NCBI GenBank assembly: GCA_028705785.1
Contig: JAQWCT010000020.1
Span: 1 to 17,907, forward strand
Origin: Sulfurospirillaceae bacterium
GTDB lineage: Bacteria > Campylobacterota > Campylobacteria > Campylobacterales > Sulfurospirillaceae
DNA: 17,907 nucleotides
Direction of reading: 5' to 3'
Shown: piece after piece, positions 7,714 to 14,137 of the stretch
Numbering within the stretch: position 1 is the stretch's first letter
How the letters are laid out: every line of letters starts with the position of its first letter
Program-made: the position numbers and the translations under genes
The notes under the pieces: generated by a model
Told to the model about the DNA's origin: nothing
Seen by the model: the letters and a program-made list of their open reading frames with translations, nothing else
Databases searched by the model: none

Positions 7714-7749
7714 AAAGGGGTATACAACCCTAACCCCTTTCTTCTTTTT
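7714..7749 (+). terminator. Third hairpin, terminator-like
   Basis: AAAGGGGT (7714-7721) pairs with ACCCCTTT (7733-7740) and is followed by CTTCTTTTT. The stem and T-rich tail suit Rho-independent termination, making it a possible back-up to the terminator at 7579. Confidence 0.6.
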
Positions 7750-7828
7750 AATACTGCTTTGTTATCCACATATGAAAAGAATAGCCAAAAGATTATTCTT
7801 AGTATCAATCACCTTTTTTATTATATTT

Positions 7829-7858
7829 ATGAAATTATAAGAAGAAAAAAGGTAAAAT
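7829..7858 (+). promoter_or_regulatory. Possible tRNA-Thr promoter
   Basis: TAAAAT at 7853-7858 lies 19 bases before the tRNA and could serve as a -10 element, giving a 5' leader of about 13 bases. The ATGAAA at 7829-7834 is 18 bases upstream and resembles a -35 only weakly. The surrounding sequence is very AT-rich, so chance matches are likely. Confidence 0.35.
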
Positions 7859-7877
7859 TTTGTCTTATTTTAAAGAT

Positions 7878-7953
7878 GCTGGTGTAGCTCAGTTGGTAGA
7901 GCAACTGCCTTGTAAGCAGTAGGTCGGCGGTTCGATTCCGTTCACCAGCTCCA
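7878..7953 (+). tRNA. tRNA-Thr (anticodon UGU)
   Basis: A complete 76-base cloverleaf. The acceptor stem GCTGGTG pairs with CACCAGC, the D-loop region contains AGCTCAGTTGGTAGAGC, and the T-arm contains GGTTCGATTCC. The anticodon stem ACTGC/GCAGT (7904-7908 and 7916-7920) encloses the loop CTTGTAA, so the anticodon is TGT at 7911-7913. CCA at 7951-7953 is encoded and a run of six Ts follows. It reads ACA and, with usual wobble modification, other ACN codons. It sits alone between the S-layer gene and the export genes; see findings for a possible link to the Thr-rich S-layer protein. Confidence 0.97.
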
Positions 7954-7982
7954 TTTTTTATTCTCTCGCACTGGAACTCTTC

Positions 7983-8417
7983 ATGGAAATAGCTTATCAT
8001 CTCGTTCAAACATTTACATGTAGATATGATGCAAGAGAAGATAGGTTACTCTTGACATTAAATTATCAAGATATTGAAAAGCGTGTTGATTTTTGGATTA
8101 CGAGAAGCTTTTTGATGAAGCTTATTCCGATTTTTTTTGACTATACTGTGCATGAGAGTCTATTGACACAACCTTCATTTTCAAAAGATGAACAGCTTCC
8201 AACAGATACTACTACTTATTTACTGATGCAACAACACCCACTTATGCTTGAAAGTGTAGATTTTCAACCTATGGAATATGGAACGAGAGTTGTTTTAAAA
8301 AACTTACAAAAATCTCTTTTTTATGAAGCCAGACTTGACCAAAATATGATGAAAAATTTTGTAAATTTGATTTTAAAGAGCGTTCCAAAATTCGAGTGGG
8401 GACTTTATAATATTTAA
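7983..8417 (+). CDS. Unrecognised 144-residue protein at the head of the export block
   Basis: I do not recognise the family. The protein is soluble by appearance, with no signal peptide or membrane segment. It begins MEIAYHLVQTFTCRYD, then has an alternating hydrophobic strand-like stretch (RLLLTLNYQ), an aromatic segment VDFWITRSFLMKLIPIFFDY (about residues 35-54) and a C-terminal helix ending EWGLYNI. GGAA at 7973-7976 lies 6 bases before ATG 7983, which is 29 bases after the tRNA. The stop codon lies inside the 56-bp palindrome that precedes the transposase, so the original 3' neighbour was probably sapC before the element arrived. Position suggests a cytoplasmic accessory to S-layer expression or secretion, but nothing in the sequence proves it. 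The single Cys (residue 13) lies in TCRYD. Confidence 0.75.
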   Translation: MEIAYHLVQTFTCRYDAREDRLLLTLNYQDIEKRVDFWITRSFLMKLIPIFFDYTVHESLLTQPSFSKDEQLPTDTTTYLLMQQHPLMLESVDFQPMEYGTRVVLKNLQKSLFYEARLDQNMMKNFVNLILKSVPKFEWGLYNI

Positions 8418-8467
8418 TTAAAGTATCCGACCCTAATTTAAATTAGGGTCGGATACTTTAATTAAAT
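8412..8467. repeat. Perfect 56-bp palindrome beside the RAYT transposase
   Basis: Every base from 8412 to 8439 pairs with its mirror from 8440 to 8467, with no spacer. The centre is CCCTAATTTAAATTAGGG and the outer part TTTAATTAAAGTATCCGA and its complement. It overlaps the stop codon of the 144-residue gene and ends in the first possible ATG of the transposase frame. RAYT transposases act on imperfect REP palindromes next to their own gene, so this is the probable recognition or end sequence of the element. No second copy occurs in the window. Confidence 0.9.
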
Positions 8468-8481
8468 GCTAAGGCATCATC

Positions 8482-8490
8482 TGTTAAAAT
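8482..8490 (+). promoter_or_regulatory. Possible extended -10 promoter for the transposase/sapC frame
   Basis: TGTTAAAAT matches an extended -10 (TGnTAnAAT-like) 17 bases before ATG 8508. If used, the transcript would start about 8497 and exclude the palindrome. It would be almost leaderless for the 8508 start. There is no clear -35. Confidence 0.35.
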
Positions 8491-8507
8491 GCCATCACTA
8501 TATCACC

Positions 8508-9923
8508 ATGGAGATGAAACATTTGGCAAGAAAAGTAAGACTATTTTTTGATAATACACCTTTACATGTACTGCTACAGGGTATTAATCAAGAAAATATT
8601 TTTAATGACCAAGATGATTATTTCTGCGGTTTGGAAATTTTGAAGGACCTAGCAAAAAATCTTCCGATACAGTTACATGCTTACATATTGATGCCAACCC
8701 ATATCCATCTCCTTTGCACTCCTTGTGAAAAAGATGTTATGTCTCGTTTTATGCAAGGTTTTGGCATCAAATATGTAGCTTATTTCAATAAAAAATATCA
8801 TCGCTCCGGAACCCTTTGGGAGGGACGATACAAAAGCTCTTTGGTTGAAAATAGATTTATTTTACCTCTAATGAAGTATATAGAGACTAGCCCAGTAAGG
8901 GCAAATCTTATAGATGTAGTAGACAATTATAAGTACAGTAGCTTTTCAAGTAATGCTCTAGGAATGATAGATGAGATTACAACAGCACATCAAATGTATG
9001 AACTTTTAGGCGCAACATCACAAGAGAGACTGAGTATTTATCGCTCATTATTTGTAGCACCATTAGAAGAACAGATGTTAACTTTCGTACAAAGCCACAT
9101 TCATAAGCAAACGATCACAGGAACAGAAGCTTTTACGCAAGCATTAAGAGAACGCATAGGCTCATCTACCATTATTAGAAAAATAGGAAGACCCAAAAAA
9201 ACAAATCAACAAAGGAATACCATGTATCAAAAATTAGTCATTTTAGATAAAGAACAGCATAAAAGCTTAAAAGTCAGTCCGATGAGTAATCTTAATTTTG
9301 CTAGAGAATTGACTTCAACACCGATTTTAGCCAATGAAATAGCCTTGGTGGGAAAAGATTTCCCAGTGGTATTTACAGGAGGGGAAAATCCAACATTGAT
9401 GGCACTTACCTCTCTTAGTGGATCCAATTTGGCGATCAATGCTGATGGCAAATATATCGTTTCTTATGTCCCTGCATTTTTAAGACGCTATCCTTTTTCG
9501 ATTGGCGCAAATAAAGAAAATCCAACACAGCAACTTATACTTATAGATGAAAATTCTGATTTACTAAGTCATTCAAAAGGGAAGCAACTTTTCACGAAAG
9601 AGGGCGAAAACTCAGAAACACTTAACAATGCCATCTCTTTTTTACAAAATTATGAAAATGAAAGAATGACGACTCAAAATGTGGTCAACCTTATCGTCAA
9701 TAGTGGCATCTTAGAAGATCGTGAAATTACTGTGGGCGAGGGCGAAGAAAAAAAAGTTCTAGTCAATGGTTTTCGTATCATTAATAAAGATAAACTCAAC
9801 GCCTTGAGTGATGAAGTTTTAGCAGCATGGGTTCGAAAAGGTATTATCAGCTTTATAGATGCTCATATTAGTTCACTTTCAAATATCCAAACACTTTTTA
9901 ATTTAGCCAGTACCAAACAATAA
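8508..9923 (+). CDS. RAYT transposase fused in frame to a SapC-family protein
   Basis: One uninterrupted frame joins two unrelated domains. Counting from ATG 8508, residues 1-about 231 are a REP-associated tyrosine transposase. It has the HUH motif H65-I-H67 (in LMPTHIHLL), the RSGTLWEGRYKSSL block, and Y124 in MKYIETSPVRANL as likely catalytic tyrosine, and it ends in the basic GRPKK tail usual for RAYT proteins. From M239 onward the protein is a SapC-family domain of about 233 residues, beginning MYQKLVILDKEQHKSLKVSP. SapC proteins accompany S-layer export in Campylobacter fetus; their exact role is unknown. The frame can start upstream at ATG 8466, but that ATG lies in the palindrome and adds non-family residues. 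ATG 8514 is also possible, and none of these starts has a good ribosome site. The SapC part probably also starts separately at 9222. Confidence 0.82.
   Translation: MEMKHLARKVRLFFDNTPLHVLLQGINQENIFNDQDDYFCGLEILKDLAKNLPIQLHAYILMPTHIHLLCTPCEKDVMSRFMQGFGIKYVAYFNKKYHRSGTLWEGRYKSSLVENRFILPLMKYIETSPVRANLIDVVDNYKYSSFSSNALGMIDEITTAHQMYELLGATSQERLSIYRSLFVAPLEEQMLTFVQSHIHKQTITGTEAFTQALRERIGSSTIIRKIGRPKKTNQQRNTMYQKLVILDKEQHKSLKVSPMSNLNFARELTSTPILANEIALVGKDFPVVFTGGENPTLMALTSLSGSNLAINADGKYIVSYVPAFLRRYPFSIGANKENPTQQLILIDENSDLLSHSKGKQLFTKEGENSETLNNAISFLQNYENERMTTQNVVNLIVNSGILEDREITVGEGEEKKVLVNGFRIINKDKLNALSDEVLAAWVRKGIISFIDAHISSLSNIQTLFNLASTKQ
9211..9216 (+). promoter_or_regulatory. Internal ribosome binding site deciding the SapC start
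   Basis: AAAGGA 5 bases before ATG 9222 lies inside the long fused frame. Its survival argues that SapC is translated independently and that the upstream transposase is a later addition. Confidence 0.7.
9222..9923 (+). CDS. sapC: SapC-family S-layer accessory protein (internal start of the fused frame)
   Basis: ATG 9222 follows AAAGGA (9211-9216) at 5 bases, a much better initiation site than any available to the transposase. It gives a 233-residue product, close to the usual SapC length (about 230-250). The N-terminus MYQKLVILDKEQH is where SapC proteins normally begin. The region PVVFTGGENPTLMALTSL followed by a YIVSYVPAFLRRYPFS segment is characteristic of the family. SapC is encoded beside S-layer genes in Campylobacter fetus, just ahead of the ABC transporter gene, exactly as here, with a 24-base gap and an AAAAGGA site for the transporter. 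I infer that a free SapC is made, with or without the fusion protein. Confidence 0.8.
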   Translation: MYQKLVILDKEQHKSLKVSPMSNLNFARELTSTPILANEIALVGKDFPVVFTGGENPTLMALTSLSGSNLAINADGKYIVSYVPAFLRRYPFSIGANKENPTQQLILIDENSDLLSHSKGKQLFTKEGENSETLNNAISFLQNYENERMTTQNVVNLIVNSGILEDREITVGEGEEKKVLVNGFRIINKDKLNALSDEVLAAWVRKGIISFIDAHISSLSNIQTLFNLASTKQ

Positions 9924-9947
9924 CTTTTTAAGTCCAAAAGGAAAAAG

Positions 9948-11726
9948 ATGAGTCCCAATAGACCTGGTCAAAAACTCAAAATGACGGAATTAAGACAAGC
10001 AATACACAAGGCGAAAAAATCATTTATTTTTGTTGGTTTTTTTAGTCTTTTTATCAATTTGCTTCAGCTTACATCACCACTTTATATGTTACAACTCTAC
10101 GATAGAGTCATGACAAGTAGAAGTGAAAGTACACTTTGGTTTTTAACATTGCTGGTTATTGTGCTTTTTATCACGATGGCACTCTTGGAGATGATACGCT
10201 CACGCGTTTTAGTGCGTGTAGGCAATAAGCTCGACAATTTACTCAGTGATAGGGTTTTTGAGTCAATCTTTGCTTTAGCAAATAAAATGCCAGGGAAGGC
10301 ATCGTCTGCTCCTTTAAATGACTTAACACAGATACGCCAATTTATGACAGGTAATGGCCTTTTTGCTTTCTTTGATCTCCCTTGGATGCCTATTTACATT
10401 TTAATTTTATTTTTATTTCATCCATTTTTTGGTTATTTTTCTATTTTTGCAGGGATTGTGCTCGTTGTCTTTGCTATTTTGAACGAAAATACGACCAAGG
10501 GGAAACTTGGAGAAGCCAATAAACTTAATCGAGATTCTACGGTTTTTGTCGATATGAGTTTGAGAAATGCAGAAGTTATCAATGCTATGGGTATGCATAA
10601 AAATATTAAAAAGATTTGGCAAAAAAAGTACTTTGGATTTCTAAATGCACAGATGATAGCTAGTGATAACGCAGGTCTGTGGGCAAATATCGCAAAATCT
10701 TCTCGTATTATGTTTCAATCTTTAATGTTAGGATTGGGTGGTTATCTCGCTATTAAAGCAGAAGTAAGTCCTGGTATGATGATTGCAGGTTCTATCATTA
10801 TGGGCCGAGCACTTGCACCATTGGATTTAATGATAGGTACTTGGAAAGGCTTTAGTAATGCACGGACTTCATACGAAAGACTCAATGGCTTACTGATAGA
10901 ATTTCCTCAAAATGATAAACCTATGGAATTGCCCGCACCCAAAGGAGATCTTTTACTTGAGAGCGTTATTGTCATTCCTCCTAATGCAAAACAACCCTCA
11001 CTTAAGGGAATATCTTTACATGTAGAAAAAGGTGATGTTGTGGGGGTCATCGGACCAAGTGCTGCTGGAAAGTCAAGTTTAGCTCGAGCCATTTTAGGCA
11101 TATGGCCACTAGTTCAAGGCAAAGCGCGACTTGATCTCTCTGATATTTCACAGTGGGATAAAGAGCTTTTGGGAAAATATATTGGATATTTGCCTCAGGA
11201 TATTGAGTTGTTTGAGGGGACGATTAGTGAAAATATATCAAGATTTTCACAAGTTGACGCACAAAAAGTAGTTGAAGCGGCTCAAATAGCAGGTGTACAT
11301 GAGATGATTTTAAGACTTCCTGAAGGCTACGATACGATTATAGGTGTTGGCGGAGCTACATTATCGGGTGGTCAGCGACAAAGAGTTGGATTGGCGCGTG
11401 CCCTTTATGGCAATCCTGTTTTGGTTGTGCTTGATGAACCCAACTCCAATCTTGATGATGTTGGTGAAGCAGCACTTGTTGAAGCGATTAAGTTGCTTAA
11501 GGCTAAAGGTACAACCGTTATTCTCATTACGCATCGTCCAAATATTTTACAAGTTACCAATAAATTGGCTCTTATGCAACAAGGCTTATTGCAAATGTAT
11601 GGCAATACAAATGAAGTTCTCCAAAAGTTGCAACAACAAGCCAATCCTCAGCCGCAACCTTCCGCTAAAGCACAACCCGCCTCAGCGCCTCAAGTTGTCT
11701 CTTTGAGCAAACCAGTAGGAGCATAA
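9948..11726 (+). CDS. Type I secretion ABC transporter (PrtD/SapD-like)
   Basis: A 592-residue inner-membrane exporter, with membrane segments in residues about 25-310 and the nucleotide-binding domain after about 330. Visible ATPase motifs are Walker A GPSAAGKSS (369-377), signature LSGGQRQRVGLARAL from 472, Walker B VLVVLDEP with D496 and catalytic E497, and H529 in ITHRPN. There is no N-terminal peptidase domain, so this is the PrtD/RsaD subclass that exports proteins with an uncleaved C-terminal signal. A Gln/Pro/Ala-rich tail follows residue about 560. It would pair with the HlyD-type adaptor encoded 1 base further on and the TolC-like protein later. The obvious substrate is the RTX-containing S-layer protein. 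AAAAGGA precedes ATG 9948 by 5 bases. Confidence 0.95.
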   Translation: MSPNRPGQKLKMTELRQAIHKAKKSFIFVGFFSLFINLLQLTSPLYMLQLYDRVMTSRSESTLWFLTLLVIVLFITMALLEMIRSRVLVRVGNKLDNLLSDRVFESIFALANKMPGKASSAPLNDLTQIRQFMTGNGLFAFFDLPWMPIYILILFLFHPFFGYFSIFAGIVLVVFAILNENTTKGKLGEANKLNRDSTVFVDMSLRNAEVINAMGMHKNIKKIWQKKYFGFLNAQMIASDNAGLWANIAKSSRIMFQSLMLGLGGYLAIKAEVSPGMMIAGSIIMGRALAPLDLMIGTWKGFSNARTSYERLNGLLIEFPQNDKPMELPAPKGDLLLESVIVIPPNAKQPSLKGISLHVEKGDVVGVIGPSAAGKSSLARAILGIWPLVQGKARLDLSDISQWDKELLGKYIGYLPQDIELFEGTISENISRFSQVDAQKVVEAAQIAGVHEMILRLPEGYDTIIGVGGATLSGGQRQRVGLARALYGNPVLVVLDEPNSNLDDVGEAALVEAIKLLKAKGTTVILITHRPNILQVTNKLALMQQGLLQMYGNTNEVLQKLQQQANPQPQPSAKAQPASAPQVVSLSKPVGA

Positions 11727-11727
11727 T

Positions 11728-13041
11728 ATGAAGAATGAATTTTCAAAACCAGACTCAAATGATAAAAATGTTATTAAATTTGGGATGGGTGTCATTATCG
11801 TTGTATTTGTTATCTTAGGTGGATGGATGGCATTTGCACCACTAGCGAGTTCAGCTGTTTCTGTAGGTATGGTTTCTGCAGATCTTAATAAAAAGACAGT
11901 ACAGCATTTAGAAGGTGGTATTGTAGAAGAAATTTTAGTAAAAAATGGAGATTTTGTAAAAGAAAATCAAGTCTTATTAAAGTTTCAAAATACTAATGCT
12001 TCTGCGCAACTGGATATTTTAAAAAACCAGTATTTAGAGGCTTTGGTCTTAGAATCACGCCTTGAATCACAAATCGCAGATTTAGACGAAATACAACTTT
12101 CTGATGAAATTAAAGCGCAAGAACAGACACCAGCACTTTTAACAATTATTGGTAGGCAAAAACAGATTTTTGATTTGAAACAAAAAATGGTTAAAAATGA
12201 TGAGCTAATCACCACGCAAAGAGTAGCACAATTGAGTAAATATAAAGAAGGTATTACTTCTCTTATCAATAGTAAGGCAACACGGCTCAAGTCTATCGAA
12301 GAAGAAATAAGTGAATGGAAAGTACTTTTTGCCGAGCAATTGGTTGATAAACTTAAATTAAGAGAGTTGACACGAGAAAAAACACTGGTTGAAGGCGATA
12401 TCGCAAATTCAAAATCAGAAATAGCTAAAGCAGAAGAGCAAACAAGTGAATTAAAATCTCAACTATTAGCGCGAAAAAAAGATGTTCAAGATAAAACATT
12501 TGCAGAATCCGTAAGCAATAAAAATGAACTTTCAGGCTTAAGATCAAAAATTATTGCTGCGGAAGATACAACCCAAAGGCTTGTCGTTAAAGCTCCTATA
12601 TCAGGCGTTATAGCTGGAATGGAGATACATACAGTAGGTGGTGTTATTGCAGCAGGTAAACCTATCCTTGATATTGTTCCAGAAGATTCAAAGTTGGTTA
12701 TTGTGACGAGGGTGGAAACTAAAGATATTGACAAAGTACATACAGGGTTACTTGCCGATATACGATTTTCAGCATTTGATACAAGACATACCAATGTCAT
12801 TGAAGGTAGAGTTATGCATGTTTCTGCTGATAGCTTGATAGATCAAAAATCAGGTACGCCTTATTATGAGGCTAAGATAGAGCTAACATCCAAGGGTTAT
12901 GAGCAAGTGAGAGGTTATAACTTTAATCTTGTATCAGGTATGCCAGCAGAGGTAATGATAAAGATACAAGATAGAACAGCACTAAACTATCTCGTCAAAC
13001 CATTTTTAGATATGTTGAGTAGAAGTTTTAATGAAGAATAA
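11728..13041 (+). CDS. HlyD family type I secretion periplasmic adaptor (PrtE/SapE-like)
   Basis: A 437-residue protein. A short cytoplasmic N-terminus is followed by one membrane helix (about 18-38, FGMGVIIVVFVILGGWMAF). The first half of the lipoyl-like domain contains VQHLEGGIVEEILVKNG, the family hallmark. A long Lys/Glu-rich coiled coil (about 95-280) reaches across the periplasm, then APISGVIAGMEIHTVGG (from 289) closes the lipoyl domain and a beta-barrel region ends the protein. Length and order match PrtE/RsaE. The start lies 1 base after the ABC transporter stop, with TAGGAG just upstream inside that gene, so the two are coupled. The 3' end overlaps the following glycosyltransferase by 11 bp. 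Confidence 0.95.
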   Translation: MKNEFSKPDSNDKNVIKFGMGVIIVVFVILGGWMAFAPLASSAVSVGMVSADLNKKTVQHLEGGIVEEILVKNGDFVKENQVLLKFQNTNASAQLDILKNQYLEALVLESRLESQIADLDEIQLSDEIKAQEQTPALLTIIGRQKQIFDLKQKMVKNDELITTQRVAQLSKYKEGITSLINSKATRLKSIEEEISEWKVLFAEQLVDKLKLRELTREKTLVEGDIANSKSEIAKAEEQTSELKSQLLARKKDVQDKTFAESVSNKNELSGLRSKIIAAEDTTQRLVVKAPISGVIAGMEIHTVGGVIAAGKPILDIVPEDSKLVIVTRVETKDIDKVHTGLLADIRFSAFDTRHTNVIEGRVMHVSADSLIDQKSGTPYYEAKIELTSKGYEQVRGYNFNLVSGMPAEVMIKIQDRTALNYLVKPFLDMLSRSFNEE

Positions 13042-14137
13042 AAAAATAGCTATTATTCATGATTGGCTGAGTGTTAATGGTGGAGCTGAAATTGTTCTAA
13101 AACACATCTTGTCAATGTTCCCAGAAGCAGATATCTATACTATGGTAGATATCTTGCCAGAGGGTGAAAGAGAATGGCTAGAGGGACATACTATTTATAC
13201 TTCTGTATTGCAGAAAAATAGATGGATTGCAAAAAAATACCAATATTTTATACCCTTAATGCCTTATTTGATAGAGCAGTTTGATCTTGGAAGATACGAT
13301 GTTATCATCTCAGGCTCTCATGCCGTGGCTAAAGGAGTGATTACGCATCCACATCAAAATCATATCGCTTATATCTATTCACCGATGCGATATGCATGGG
13401 ATTTAATGTACGAACATGAGAGACTTGGTATATTTGGAAGTGGCTTAATGCGTTTTATGATGAAACGGTGGTTACATAAAATGCGTATTTGGGATTTTGT
13501 TTCAGCACAAAGACCTGATATTTTGATAGCTGATTCATCTTTTATTCAAAAGCGCATCGAGAAGTGTTGGCGACGAGAAGCAACGGTGATTTATCCACCA
13601 GTCGAATTTGATGATTGTATTTATAATGAATGTAAAGAAGACTACTATATTACCCTTTCGCGGCTTGTTGGGTATAAGAGAATTGATCTTATTATCGAAG
13701 CTTTTAATGCTATGCCAGAGAAGAAGCTAATCATTATAGGTGATGGCAATGCTTCACATAAATTAAAAGAAATGGCTAATGAGAACATCATTTTTAAAGG
13801 GCATTTACCTAAAAAAGAGGCTTTAGCTTATGTTAGTAGAGCGAAAGCATTTGTATTTATGGCAAAAGAGGATTTTGGTATCGCACCTCTTGAGGCATCT
13901 GCTTGTGGAACTCCTGTTATTGCTTATGGACAAGGTGGTGCAAGTGAAACGATTATTAATGGAAAAACAGGTCTTTTTGTCGAAGAACAAACGAGCATTG
14001 CACTTCAACAAGCCATTAAAGATTTTGAAATACTTACGATAGATTCTAAAGAATGTGCCAAAAATGCAGCAAATTTTTCAATTGAAATTTTCAAAGAGAA
14101 ATTTCAATTTTATTTTAATGAAAAGGAAAAGTTATGA
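13031..14137 (+). CDS. Glycosyltransferase family 4 embedded in the secretion operon
   Basis: A 368-residue cytoplasmic GT-B enzyme. IAIIHDWLSVNGGAEIVLKHI forms the N-terminal nucleotide-fold loop with the GGAE motif. YIYSPMRYAWDLMYE (about residues 117-131) is usual in O-antigen mannosyl/rhamnosyl-type transferases. The donor site carries the E-x7-E motif E280-E288 in EDFGIAPLEASACGTPVIA. The gene overlaps the HlyD gene by 11 bp and the TolC-like gene by 4 bp (ATGA), so it must be expressed with the exporter. Glycan synthesis is the normal role of the family. In this context it may build the lipopolysaccharide or capsule to which the S-layer attaches, or may glycosylate the S-layer protein. 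The donor sugar cannot be read from the sequence. Confidence 0.92.
   Translation: MKNKKIAIIHDWLSVNGGAEIVLKHILSMFPEADIYTMVDILPEGEREWLEGHTIYTSVLQKNRWIAKKYQYFIPLMPYLIEQFDLGRYDVIISGSHAVAKGVITHPHQNHIAYIYSPMRYAWDLMYEHERLGIFGSGLMRFMMKRWLHKMRIWDFVSAQRPDILIADSSFIQKRIEKCWRREATVIYPPVEFDDCIYNECKEDYYITLSRLVGYKRIDLIIEAFNAMPEKKLIIIGDGNASHKLKEMANENIIFKGHLPKKEALAYVSRAKAFVFMAKEDFGIAPLEASACGTPVIAYGQGGASETIINGKTGLFVEEQTSIALQQAIKDFEILTIDSKECAKNAANFSIEIFKEKFQFYFNEKEKL

Larger units (their letters stand above)
8412..9210 (+). mobile_element. RAYT (REP-associated tyrosine transposase) unit, right end lost or absent
   Basis: The unit comprises the left palindrome and the Y1/HUH transposase domain. Its right limit is placed just before the SapC ribosome site because the transposase homology fades at GRPKK (about 9187-9201) and no matching palindrome is seen there. 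The missing right boundary and open reading frame into SapC suggest a deletion at that end, or a domesticated copy. Confidence 0.6.

Noticed and set aside
7627..7887. 86-codon plus-strand open frame after the S-layer gene
   Set aside because: It crosses two hairpins and runs into the tRNA gene; its composition does not look like protein and it lacks a ribosome site.
7878..7953. tRNA as an attachment site of an integrated island
   Set aside because: No integrase gene and no repeat of the tRNA 3' end is visible in the window.
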